In this document: piece after piece, positions 34,050 through 40,769 of the stretch | How the letters are laid out: each line of letters starts with the position of its first letter | How positions within the stretch are numbered: the stretch's first letter is position 1 | Source of the DNA: Bryobacteraceae bacterium | GTDB taxonomy: Bacteria; Acidobacteriota; Terriglobia; Bryobacterales; Bryobacteraceae | Assembly (NCBI GenBank): GCA_025056455.1 | Contig: JANWVY010000017.1 | Coordinates: forward strand, 1 to 40,769 | DNA length: 40,769 nucleotides | Reading direction: 5' to 3' | Notes under the pieces: model-generated | Told to the model about the DNA's origin: nothing | Seen by the model: the letters and a program-made list of their open reading frames with translations, nothing else | The model's database searches: none | Position numbers and translations under genes: made by a program

Positions 34050-36132
34050 GGGAAGTCTGCTCGAGTTCTGGCGCAGCGCCGCGGGCCAGCCACAAGCCGG
34101 CCGCCAAGACAAGCGCTCCGAAAGCACTCCACTCGAGCGGCAGAAATTGAAGCTGCTGCTTCACCGTCCACTGGCGCAGCGCAGGGTGGCTCACCAGCAT
34201 GAGGGCGCTTGCATTGTTGACGGCGTGGGCCAGCATTCCTGGAATCACAGATTGGCTGCGCCAAGCCAGATAGCCAATCACCACACCCAGAAAGGTCACC
34301 GGCAATAACCGGTAAATCGAGCCATGGGCGAGGCCGAATAGCAGTGCGGCGGCCAGAATCGCCGGCCACATCCCGAGCCGCCGGAATCCATTCTGGATCA
34401 AGCCGCGGAATAGCAACTCCTCACAGATGCCCGGCGAGACGGCAACAACAAACAGCACGACCGCTAATGGTAAGTTGGGTTGATCGAGGAGCAAGACTTG
34501 CTGCATGGCCTTTTGCAGGGATTCGGGCGGGGGCAGCAAGCGCAAGAACGCAACTCCCACCGTCCAACTGGATAAACCGATCAGGAAAGCCGCGAGAATC
34601 GAACGCAGACTGGGCCGGCGCAAGGAGAGCGTCTCGACCAGAGGCAAGCGCAGCGCGCCAACAATCAACAGCGTTGGTGCAAGAATCAGCCCGTACTGGA
34701 CAAACAACAGGAGCTTTTCCATGCTCAACTTCGTGAGCACTTGACCGTAAAAAATTAGGAGGAGAACCAGGCAAAACGAGGCAAAAGCAAGCGATGGCGT
34801 CACCTCGCGCCTTCGATGGTCAAGGCCGAAGAGACCCCGAAAGGTGTCCTTTCCTCCCGTGAGCAAGGATTCTCGCTCAAAAACCCGCGCAGCAAACAGA
34901 AGAGCCAGCACAGCGTAGGCGGCTGAAGAAATGAGTGTGATGAAGACCTGGTCCGCCTTGGCCTCGCCCACCAACAAGGCTTTGATCAAAAGCGCAACGT
35001 TGACAAACGGCGCCATGAGCGTATAAACGTTCGCCTCGACGCCAGGCAGCATGGTAATCGCCGCCGGCATCATAGCGAGCATCATGACCGGCGTGAGCAG
35101 ATTCTGGCCATCGCGGAAATCCTTGGCAAAGACGCCGACTGCTAAAAAGAGAGCGGAGGTCAACAACGTGACCGGCAGCAGAGTAAGGAACACAATGAGG
35201 TACTGCCAACCATTTAGGCTCACCGCTCCTCCGCCGAGAGATTTCGTAACTACCGAGAAGGTGAGTCCTAGGCTCACGATATTGGCTGCTGCCGCTGCCG
35301 TCGTGATCAAAGCAATAGCGCCAAACTTTCCCGCTACGATCTCTAGCGAGCGCACAGGGGCGCAAAGTAAGGTCTGCATAGTGTTTCGCTCTTTTTCGCC
35401 CGCCGTTGTATCGACGGCGCGGTAAAAACCAGCGGTTGCTGAGACCGCCAGCAGCAAGAAGGGCAGCACAATGCCGATTCCAAAACCGGAGCGCCGCGAT
35501 TTGGGTGCGATATCCCGGGCCTTGACGTCCATGGCGGTGAAGAAACCTTGGGGCAGACCCCGCTCCTTCTCGCGTCCCGTAACAACACCCTTGCGATAGG
35601 TTTCCAGAGCCGCTTCCAGCCTGCTGCGCCCACGGCGAGAGTCCTCGCGCACGGAATCATACAGGATGGCGGCGTGCCTGAGTCCAGAGTCCGGTGTTTG
35701 GGGCCAAAGCGCTAAGATAAGATCGGTCTTTCTCTCCAAAACCAAGGGACGAGCGGCGACCGTAAGCGGGTGAACTTCGACTCGAGAACGGATCTGCTCT
35801 GCCTTTTTGTCCGCGTCTTGACTCTCTTCATCCGGCATGGGTTCAAACACCGGCGTGTCTGGGCTCACAGGATGCGAACCTTCGATCGAGACAGCAAAGT
35901 TGCGAGCCTTCAACAGATCGATGAGATCAGCTGGCGGCTGCCCCCAGATAGTGAGCCGGCAAGAGCGCTCGCGCGCTTGTTCATCCAAGGAATCCTGGAA
36001 TTTCGACATGCCGATGATCATGCCGGGATACAGAACAAGGGGCAGCACGATCATAAACACCAACGTGCGACGGTCCCTTAGTGTTTCACGGATCTCTTTG
36101 AGGAAAATCGCGCGTACGATCTGTAGCCGCAT
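34036..36132 (-). CDS. ABC-2 permease fused to CPBP intramembrane protease
   Basis: The 698-residue membrane protein has two parts. Residues 1-430 are an ABC-2/NatB-like permease: KEIRETLRDRRTLVFMIVLP at the N-terminus, a long periplasmic region (about 45-215) and six membrane segments, with ERNTMQTLLCAPVRSLEIVAGKF before the later ones. Residues about 445-680 are a CPBP (CAAX/ABI) protease domain with EELLFRG (E571, E572, R576), FGLAH (F599, H603) and HAVNN (H636, N640), all catalytic motifs intact. Such fusions are known in several phyla. The ATPase partner ends 1 base upstream. It could export a peptide and process it in the membrane; the cargo is unknown. Confidence 0.9.
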   Translation of the reverse strand: MRLQIVRAIFLKEIRETLRDRRTLVFMIVLPLVLYPGMIIGMSKFQDSLDEQARERSCRLTIWGQPPADLIDLLKARNFAVSIEGSHPVSPDTPVFEPMPDEESQDADKKAEQIRSRVEVHPLTVAARPLVLERKTDLILALWPQTPDSGLRHAAILYDSVREDSRRGRSRLEAALETYRKGVVTGREKERGLPQGFFTAMDVKARDIAPKSRRSGFGIGIVLPFLLLAVSATAGFYRAVDTTAGEKERNTMQTLLCAPVRSLEIVAGKFGAIALITTAAAAANIVSLGLTFSVVTKSLGGGAVSLNGWQYLIVFLTLLPVTLLTSALFLAVGVFAKDFRDGQNLLTPVMMLAMMPAAITMLPGVEANVYTLMAPFVNVALLIKALLVGEAKADQVFITLISSAAYAVLALLFAARVFERESLLTGGKDTFRGLFGLDHRRREVTPSLAFASFCLVLLLIFYGQVLTKLSMEKLLLFVQYGLILAPTLLIVGALRLPLVETLSLRRPSLRSILAAFLIGLSSWTVGVAFLRLLPPPESLQKAMQQVLLLDQPNLPLAVVLFVVAVSPGICEELLFRGLIQNGFRRLGMWPAILAAALLFGLAHGSIYRLLPVTFLGVVIGYLAWRSQSVIPGMLAHAVNNASALMLVSHPALRQWTVKQQLQFLPLEWSAFGALVLAAGLWLARGAAPELEQTSPNPS

Positions 36133-36133
36133 C

Positions 36134-36874
36134 TCAGGACTCTCCGATGGCTTTGAGGAATGCGTCGGTCAGGTTGGTGGTTCCCAAACGCGCTAGAATC
36201 TCCGCCTGGGAGCCGGTTTCGGCAATCCGACCTTGGTGAATCATGATGATGCGATCGCACAGATATTCTGCCTCGCCCATGATGTGAGTGGAAAAAAGAA
36301 CGGCCTTGCCACGACTACTTTGCTGCCGGATTGCGTCGACGATAAAACGGCCGCTCAGGATGTCCAGGGCTGTAGTTGGCTCATCCAGAATCAAGACTTC
36401 CGGGTCGTGGAAAAAAGCGCGGGCGATGTTGGCACGCTGCTTTTGGCCTGCGGAGAGCGTTTCGCAGGGCCGGTCAGCGAACGATCCCATGTTGAGCATA
36501 TCGATCAGCTCAGCCGCGCGACGCTGACGCTGGCTGGCTTCGACCTCAAACAGCTCCCCAAAGTAAAGCAGGATCTCGCGCGGTGTCAGACGCTGATAAA
36601 GTTGCGTGTCGCCGGAGAGAAATCCGATGCGGCGTTTCGCTTCCAAAGGATTCAACTTCATGTCGAAGCCGCAAGCCTCGACGCTGCCTTCATCCGGCGT
36701 CAAAATGCCGGCGAGCATGCGTAGCGCCGTGGTTTTTCCCGCCCCGTTGGGCCCCAGCAAGCCGACAATTTCCCCGGGATAAATTTCGAAACTGACGCCG
36801 TCCACCGCACGGACCGCCCCGAAGGATTTCTTAAGGCCCCAGCAACGCAGAAACGGCGAATCACGCAAATCCAT
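36134..36874 (-). CDS. ABC transporter ATP-binding protein, NatA-like
   Basis: The 246-residue ATPase has Walker A GPNGAGKTT (41-49), the signature LSAGQKQRANIA, Walker B VLILDEPTTALD and the H-loop FSTHIMGEAEYL. It matches NatA-type exporters. The ATG at 36874 is chosen because family similarity starts at LRCWGLKKSFG; an open in-frame extension to 37033 is Pro/His-rich and not conserved. It partners with the downstream permease-CPBP fusion, whose ATG lies just after its stop (TGAGATG). It is divergent from the DUF4384 operon across 183 bp. Confidence 0.93.
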   Translation of the reverse strand: MDLRDSPFLRCWGLKKSFGAVRAVDGVSFEIYPGEIVGLLGPNGAGKTTALRMLAGILTPDEGSVEACGFDMKLNPLEAKRRIGFLSGDTQLYQRLTPREILLYFGELFEVEASQRQRRAAELIDMLNMGSFADRPCETLSAGQKQRANIARAFFHDPEVLILDEPTTALDILSGRFIVDAIRQQSSRGKAVLFSTHIMGEAEYLCDRIIMIHQGRIAETGSQAEILARLGTTNLTDAFLKAIGES

Positions 36875-36910
36875 CTGAAGAATTAGCCCCGGCCCATCAG
36901 CATAGCGCGG

Positions 36911-36944
36911 GTGGCTGGGGCGTGCGCCGGTGGCCGGGGCGTGC
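36911..36944. repeat. 15-base direct repeat in the ABC/DUF4384 divergent region
   Basis: GTGGCTGGGGCGTGC (36911-36925) recurs as GTGGCCGGGGCGTGC (36930-36944), one mismatch, at a 19-base period. It lies 37-70 bp upstream of the ATPase start and near the middle of the divergent promoter region. It could be a tandem regulator site or simple GC-rich slippage. Confidence 0.35.
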
Positions 36945-36984
36945 AGGTTCTTCGGTCCGTGCCCAGGAGGAGGGCGATGATGGT

Positions 36985-37012
36985 TTGCGCTTCCTTCATG
37001 CACGTATATAGT
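36985..37012 (+). promoter_or_regulatory. candidate sigma-70 promoter for the DUF4384-caspase operon
   Basis: TTGCGC (36985-36990) and TATAGT (37007-37012) are 16 bases apart. The -10 is a 5/6 match, the -35 weak. The leader would be about 39 bases and includes a ribosome-binding site GGGAG at 37049-37053 before the ATGATG start. Confidence 0.4.
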
Positions 37013-37057
37013 TGAGGGTAGAGCAACGGCCAACGCCGTCCTTTACCTGGGAGTCGA

Positions 37058-38053
37058 ATGATGTCGCTAAGAATCTCTACAACGTGCGTGGGAGCTAGCT
37101 TGTTGGCCGGCCTTTTGGCGAGTTTGGGACCAGCTTTTGGACAAAGTCAAGTCGAACTGACTGCGCGGGAGTTGTTCTACATCCCCGTTTCCAGTCCTTC
37201 GCCAAAGGGTGCGGGGCCAGCCAAACCGGCCGCCCCAGTCGCAAGCCGGACCGAACCGGGAGCGAAGAAAACCACTCCCCACAAATCCGCCGCGGAAGCT
37301 CAGGACCCTCCGCGGCCCGACCGCGAGCCCGGTTGGGGCGAAGTGAAGCTGGTGACGGCGCATTACAACGGGAACCGGCCGCTTGGCCTCCGCTACAGCC
37401 TCTATCAGTACGAGCAGGTCGACGGGCGCTGGCAGGCCCAGCAGGTGGCCCCCGATCGGATCTTCCAAACGGGAGACCGCATTCAAATTCAAGTGGAGTC
37501 CAACGAGGACGGCTATCTCTATATCCTTCAACGAGGCACCAGCGGGTTGTGGAGCGTGTTGTTTCCTTCCAAGGAAATCCACGGAGGCAAAAACCGCGTC
37601 ACAGCCATGGAAGCCGTGCGCATTCCAAGCGGGCGGGCTTTCTTCACGTTTTCAGGAAACCCGGGAACCGAGAAGATCTATATCGTCTTGTCCCGAAAGC
37701 CGGTAGCTGATGCCGAAGAGATGATTTTGGACCTCAGCCGCGGCAAGCCGGTCGCAGCCGTGGAGCCTGCCAGATCGGAAACCGTGAAAAAGGAAGCCAA
37801 AAAGCCAGAGCCCAAAAAAGCTTCTGCGCCGAAATCGACGACCAAAAGTCCGTGGTTTCTGGCGCAGGCGATTGCGCCCATCGACGATCCGCTAACGGGA
37901 CGCCCCCGCCCTCAGCTCATGGCGCGCGACCTGGTTTTTGAAAAGGTTGACGTGGAAACTGCCGATCAAAAAGACAAGTCAATCTATGTCGTCGACAAGA
38001 GTGGGCGGCCGGACGCGAATTTGGTGGTTGAACTCCCGCTCAAGCATCAATAA
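37058..38053 (+). CDS. secreted DUF4384-type protein (first copy)
   Basis: The 331-residue protein has a signal peptide (VGASLLAGLLASLGPAFG) and a Pro/Lys/Ala-rich linker (about 45-90). A DUF4384-like beta domain (about 95-225) has FQTGDRIQIQVESNEDGYLYIL and GKNRVTAMEAVRIPSGRAFF, and a second Lys/Pro linker (about 240-265) is followed by a C-terminal tail. A short motif A-R-[DE]-L-x-[YF] occurs twice, ARELFY (36-41) just after the signal peptide and ARDLVF (289-294) in the tail. It recurs in the caspase encoded two genes on. Two ATGs (37058, 37061) share one ribosome-binding site. DUF4384 proteins are often encoded beside caspase-like proteases; their function is not established. Confidence 0.8.
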   Translation: MMSLRISTTCVGASLLAGLLASLGPAFGQSQVELTARELFYIPVSSPSPKGAGPAKPAAPVASRTEPGAKKTTPHKSAAEAQDPPRPDREPGWGEVKLVTAHYNGNRPLGLRYSLYQYEQVDGRWQAQQVAPDRIFQTGDRIQIQVESNEDGYLYILQRGTSGLWSVLFPSKEIHGGKNRVTAMEAVRIPSGRAFFTFSGNPGTEKIYIVLSRKPVADAEEMILDLSRGKPVAAVEPARSETVKKEAKKPEPKKASAPKSTTKSPWFLAQAIAPIDDPLTGRPRPQLMARDLVFEKVDVETADQKDKSIYVVDKSGRPDANLVVELPLKHQ

Positions 38054-38100
38054 GCACGGCCGTAAGCCGAGCGAATCCGGAGGAAAGAGGTTGAGCGGAC

Positions 38101-38799
38101 ATGAAGCTGAGGGCTGAATTGACCGTACTCGGTGTGCTTTTGCTAATGCCTGCGATGGCGCAAACGCGCAGACTCGCCCAAGGCCCCCATCGCATGGAGC
38201 TGACTCTCGAACGGTATGACGGGGTGAGCTGGAGGAGCGTTGATCCGGGGCGTGTGTTTGCCAGCGGCGACCGCATCCGCTTTCGCTTTCGGACCAACTT
38301 TAGTGGATTTCTCTATGTGATGAACCAGGGCACGGGCGGATCGTACACGCAGCTATTTCCGACCGAAGAGGCCGGCCTGCAAAACCGTGTGGAACCCGAA
38401 CAAGAGTATTACATCCCCGCCACCAAGGACGGGTCCTTCCGGATTGCCGGGCCGGCGGGCCACGATGTGATCTACTGGATGGTCACCCCCGCCGCAATTG
38501 GAGCACCGCATCAACCTGCCCCCCTGCCGCCCCCACCGCCTCTGGAGGCGGTACCCCCTCCGTCGATGACGCCGCGCTGTGACGATGCCATTTTTCGGGC
38601 TCGCGGAGACTGTATTGACGCCAGCGCGGGGCCCAAACCCGTGCTCCGGGGTCAGAGTCTGCCGGCGAACCTGGAACAGGTGAAGCCGGCGGCGTCCGAA
38701 GACTTCGTGTTTCTTAAAAGTCAAAACCGCTCGGTCGTAACCGCACAAAGCAAGTTAACCGGGCCAGTCGTGTTTGAGTACCGTCTAGCTCACCGCTGA
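38101..38799 (+). CDS. secreted DUF4384-type protein (second copy)
   Basis: The 232-residue protein has a signal peptide (LTVLGVLLLMPAMAQ) and a DUF4384-like domain whose core FASGDRIRFRFRTNFSGFLYVM (about 57-78) parallels the first copy's FQTGDRIQIQVESNEDGYLYIL. The order continues the same way, LFPTEEAGLQNRV against LFPSKEIHGGKNRV. A Pro-rich stretch (QPAPLPPPPPLEAVPPP) and two cysteines (PRCDDAIF, RGDCIDA) that may form a disulfide follow. The tail resembles the first copy only weakly. It is probably an old tandem duplicate. It starts 47 bp after the first copy and ends 9 bp before the caspase gene. Confidence 0.8.
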   Translation: MKLRAELTVLGVLLLMPAMAQTRRLAQGPHRMELTLERYDGVSWRSVDPGRVFASGDRIRFRFRTNFSGFLYVMNQGTGGSYTQLFPTEEAGLQNRVEPEQEYYIPATKDGSFRIAGPAGHDVIYWMVTPAAIGAPHQPAPLPPPPPLEAVPPPSMTPRCDDAIFRARGDCIDASAGPKPVLRGQSLPANLEQVKPAASEDFVFLKSQNRSVVTAQSKLTGPVVFEYRLAHR

Positions 38800-38808
38800 G
38801 GGATTCCG

Positions 38809-40769
38809 ATGATGGCAAGAAGACTCTGGTCGCTGTGCCTGTTAGTTGGGGCTCTCCAAGCAGCCCCCCAACCTAGCTCGAAAAGTCCCAATCAGGATGA
38901 CGCCAAAAAGGCCCGCGACCTGAAATATGAAGTGCTGGAAGATGTTGACACGCCCGTAGCGGGTAAGGTCGTGCTTCCTCGCAGCTACGCAGTTGTGATT
39001 GGCGTTTCGCAGTATCCAAAACTGGACTCGTCCTTACAGCTCAAATTTACCGAGCGCGACGCCGAGGCGATGTACTCTGTTTTGATCAGCCGGGAAGGAG
39101 GGAACTTCCCGCCCCAAAACGTTCGGAAATTGACCGGCGCCAAGGCGACACTGGCCAACATCCGGGACGCCATTGAAGTGTGGTTGCCCTCCGTGGCCAA
39201 GGACGACGATCGCGTGCTGATCTACTTTGCCGGTCACGGATTTGTCTACCGGGGCAAGGTCTATCTAGCGCCCTCGGATTTCAACAGCAAGGATCCGGCC
39301 GGCACCGGATATTCCACCGAGTCCCTAGGGGCAGCCTTTGGCAGCAAGATCAGAGGGAAGTGGAAGGTTTTGCTCACCGACTCCTGCCACAGCGGGGCGG
39401 CGGTGAGCGATACCGATTCGCAGGTGATCAACAGCCGGTTGCTCGATTTGAACCGGTCGTTGTTCTCCCTAACCGCGAGCCGGGACCGTGAACGTTCCTT
39501 CGAAAGTCCGCAGTGGGGCGGCGGCCATGGCATTTTCACCTATTACGTAGTGAAAGGGCTGGAGGGAGAGGCTGATGAATCCAAGGATGGCATGATTACG
39601 GCCGACGAACTCGCAGCCTACGTCCAGCAAAACGTGCGACTCGCCACGAAGGGCCAGCAAAACCCTATGGTCGGTGGCAGCTTCGACAATTCCATGCTCC
39701 TGGCTTTCAACCCTGCCGGAGCCAAGCTCAGCAATCCGCCCCCTCCCAAAACCGGCACTCTCATTTTTGAATCCAGCATGGACAACGTGGAAGTGTTCCT
39801 AGACGGCCGTTCCGTTGGTGTGGTTCACAGGGGGCAGCCACTCCGGCTGCCGGGGATTCTGCCAGGGCCGCATCAGGTCAAGGGCGTCCGCATGGGTTAC
39901 GAACCCGATGGACCGCGTGAGGAAATGGTCTACCCAGGGCAAGAATCGACCATTACCTTCAAATTTCTGATCCCCCGGCGGCGCCCGAAAGCCGCCTTGG
40001 ACCAGTTTGACGATGCCGTCAAAGAATATCTCAGAAGCAAGGGCCCGGAGGATTACCAGCGGGCCGTTGCTGCTTTTCACCAGGTCCTCAAGCTGGATCC
40101 CACTTACAGCCAGGCGGCTCTTTACCTCGCCCGGGCCTATCGTGACCTCCACCAGCCGGAAGAAGCAAAAAAGTGGTTTCAAAAGGCGCTCCAACTCGAT
40201 CCGGATTATCTGGAGGCCCGCGCCACCTATGGCGGAATGCTGTTCGACCTGGGCGATGTCGATGAGGCCATCCGGGAGTTGAACCGGGTGGTCCAGAGAG
40301 ATCCCAACCATGCAACGGCTCAATACCTTCTGGCCCAGGCGTTTCGTTTGAAGGGCATGTACGATGCCGCCATTGAAGCGGCACGCGCCGCCATCCGCCT
40401 GACACCAGAAAATGGTGAGGCGTATTTCTGGTTCGCGGAGGCGCTTCGCATGAAAGGTCAATATGCGGATGCGATCCAGGCCTACCAGCAATATCTCAAG
40501 CTCACTAACTATGAAAGTGGGCTCGCACGAAAAATCGCGCACTACTCCTTTGGCTTCAAAGGGCTGTTGACCAAGAAACGCGCCGCTACGACCGATGTCT
40601 GGAAAGAGCTGCGCAAATTAACCTACTTCGGGCTGTGTGACTGCGAGCGCAAGTTAAATCGTTTCCAATATGCGATCGCCTTTTGCCAGAAGGCGCTTTC
40701 CTTTGATGCGCAGGATGAGTTTACTCACTATCTGCTGGCACTCTGCTATGCCGGCCAGGCCAGGGAAAC
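38809..40769 (+). CDS. secreted caspase-like protease with PEGA domain and TPR repeats (partial)
   Basis: The frame is open to the window edge (653 residues seen, C-terminus missing). The start at 38809 is supported by GAGG 7 bases upstream. A signal-like N-terminus (LWSLCLLVGALQA) is followed by the motif ARDLKY (35-40). A C14 caspase p20-type domain (about 57-290) has the catalytic dyad H143 (YFAGHG) and C193 (TDSCHSG). Residues 256-267 (DESKDGMITADE) fit the EF-hand loop pattern exactly. A PEGA-like domain (about 316-388; GTLIFESSMDNVEVFLDGRS) and TPR repeats (from about 417) follow. It is predicted periplasmic or secreted. Bacterial caspase homologues usually cut after Arg or Lys. It is the third gene of the DUF4384 operon. 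Confidence 0.9.
   Translation, partial: MMARRLWSLCLLVGALQAAPQPSSKSPNQDDAKKARDLKYEVLEDVDTPVAGKVVLPRSYAVVIGVSQYPKLDSSLQLKFTERDAEAMYSVLISREGGNFPPQNVRKLTGAKATLANIRDAIEVWLPSVAKDDDRVLIYFAGHGFVYRGKVYLAPSDFNSKDPAGTGYSTESLGAAFGSKIRGKWKVLLTDSCHSGAAVSDTDSQVINSRLLDLNRSLFSLTASRDRERSFESPQWGGGHGIFTYYVVKGLEGEADESKDGMITADELAAYVQQNVRLATKGQQNPMVGGSFDNSMLLAFNPAGAKLSNPPPPKTGTLIFESSMDNVEVFLDGRSVGVVHRGQPLRLPGILPGPHQVKGVRMGYEPDGPREEMVYPGQESTITFKFLIPRRRPKAALDQFDDAVKEYLRSKGPEDYQRAVAAFHQVLKLDPTYSQAALYLARAYRDLHQPEEAKKWFQKALQLDPDYLEARATYGGMLFDLGDVDEAIRELNRVVQRDPNHATAQYLLAQAFRLKGMYDAAIEAARAAIRLTPENGEAYFWFAEALRMKGQYADAIQAYQQYLKLTNYESGLARKIAHYSFGFKGLLTKKRAATTDVWKELRKLTYFGLCDCERKLNRFQYAIAFCQKALSFDAQDEFTHYLLALCYAGQARE

Noticed and set aside
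35343-35660. Short minus-strand frames inside the ABC permease
   Set aside because: Out-of-frame shadows of the permease-CPBP fusion.

Overview
The window looks like chromosomal DNA of a GC-rich soil-type bacterium, most likely an acidobacterium close to the Bryobacterales/Solibacter group. This is inferred from family content: secreted RraA-like and ThuA-like proteins, a Tat-type sulfatase, a DUF885 lipoprotein, an ABC-2 permease fused to a CPBP protease, and DUF4384 plus caspase-like secreted proteins. No rRNA or other phylogenetic marker is present except thrS and pgk, so the assignment is provisional.

Layout. (1) 1-388: the decayed 3' end of a tyrosine integrase reads into the antisense of a tRNA-Gly(CCC) gene, the scar of an element lying to the left. 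(2) 449-6376: a full set of [NiFe]-hydrogenase maturation genes, hypF on the minus strand divergent from an overlapping hypA-hypB-hypC-hypD-hypE operon. No hydrogenase subunit is in the window. (3) 6490-9326: an OPT-family transporter and a UlaG-like metallo-beta-lactamase-fold hydrolase. (4) 9352-23486, all on the minus strand: a block that mixes housekeeping genes (thrS, pgk) with a HpnI/GT21-like glycosyltransferase, a secreted TIM-barrel epimerase-like protein, a secreted RraA-like protein and a tightly packed run (RmlD-like, DUF885, membrane-anchored protein, GT39-like membrane protein, BadF-type sugar kinase, M20 peptidase). (5) 23579-26792: a PilZ protein, a Tat-exported sulfatase, serine acetyltransferase and dCMP deaminase. 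(6) 26880-31108, minus strand: dacB (PBP4), an FmdB-type zinc ribbon, a small CxxC protein, an orphan Cas6 and a NapH-like membrane ferredoxin. (7) 31131-34049: a radical SAM/SPASM protein, a ThuA-like protein and an unrecognised secreted protein. (8) 34036-36874: an ABC ATPase and an ABC-2 permease-CPBP fusion, minus strand. (9) 37058 to the end: two secreted DUF4384-type proteins followed by a secreted caspase-PEGA-TPR protein that runs off the window.

The most interesting parts are the DUF4384-DUF4384-caspase operon and the orphan Cas6. In the first, the protease has an intact His/Cys dyad, an EF-hand-like loop and a short A-R-[DE]-L-x-[YF] motif that recurs in a partner protein. The Cas6 gene sits in a cell-wall/zinc-ribbon operon with no CRISPR array or other cas gene in view. 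Also of note are the hyp operon without a hydrogenase, two identical-architecture TTGA-N4-TCAA inverted repeats ahead of an unknown secreted gene, and a discoidin-like domain at the end of the GT39-like protein.
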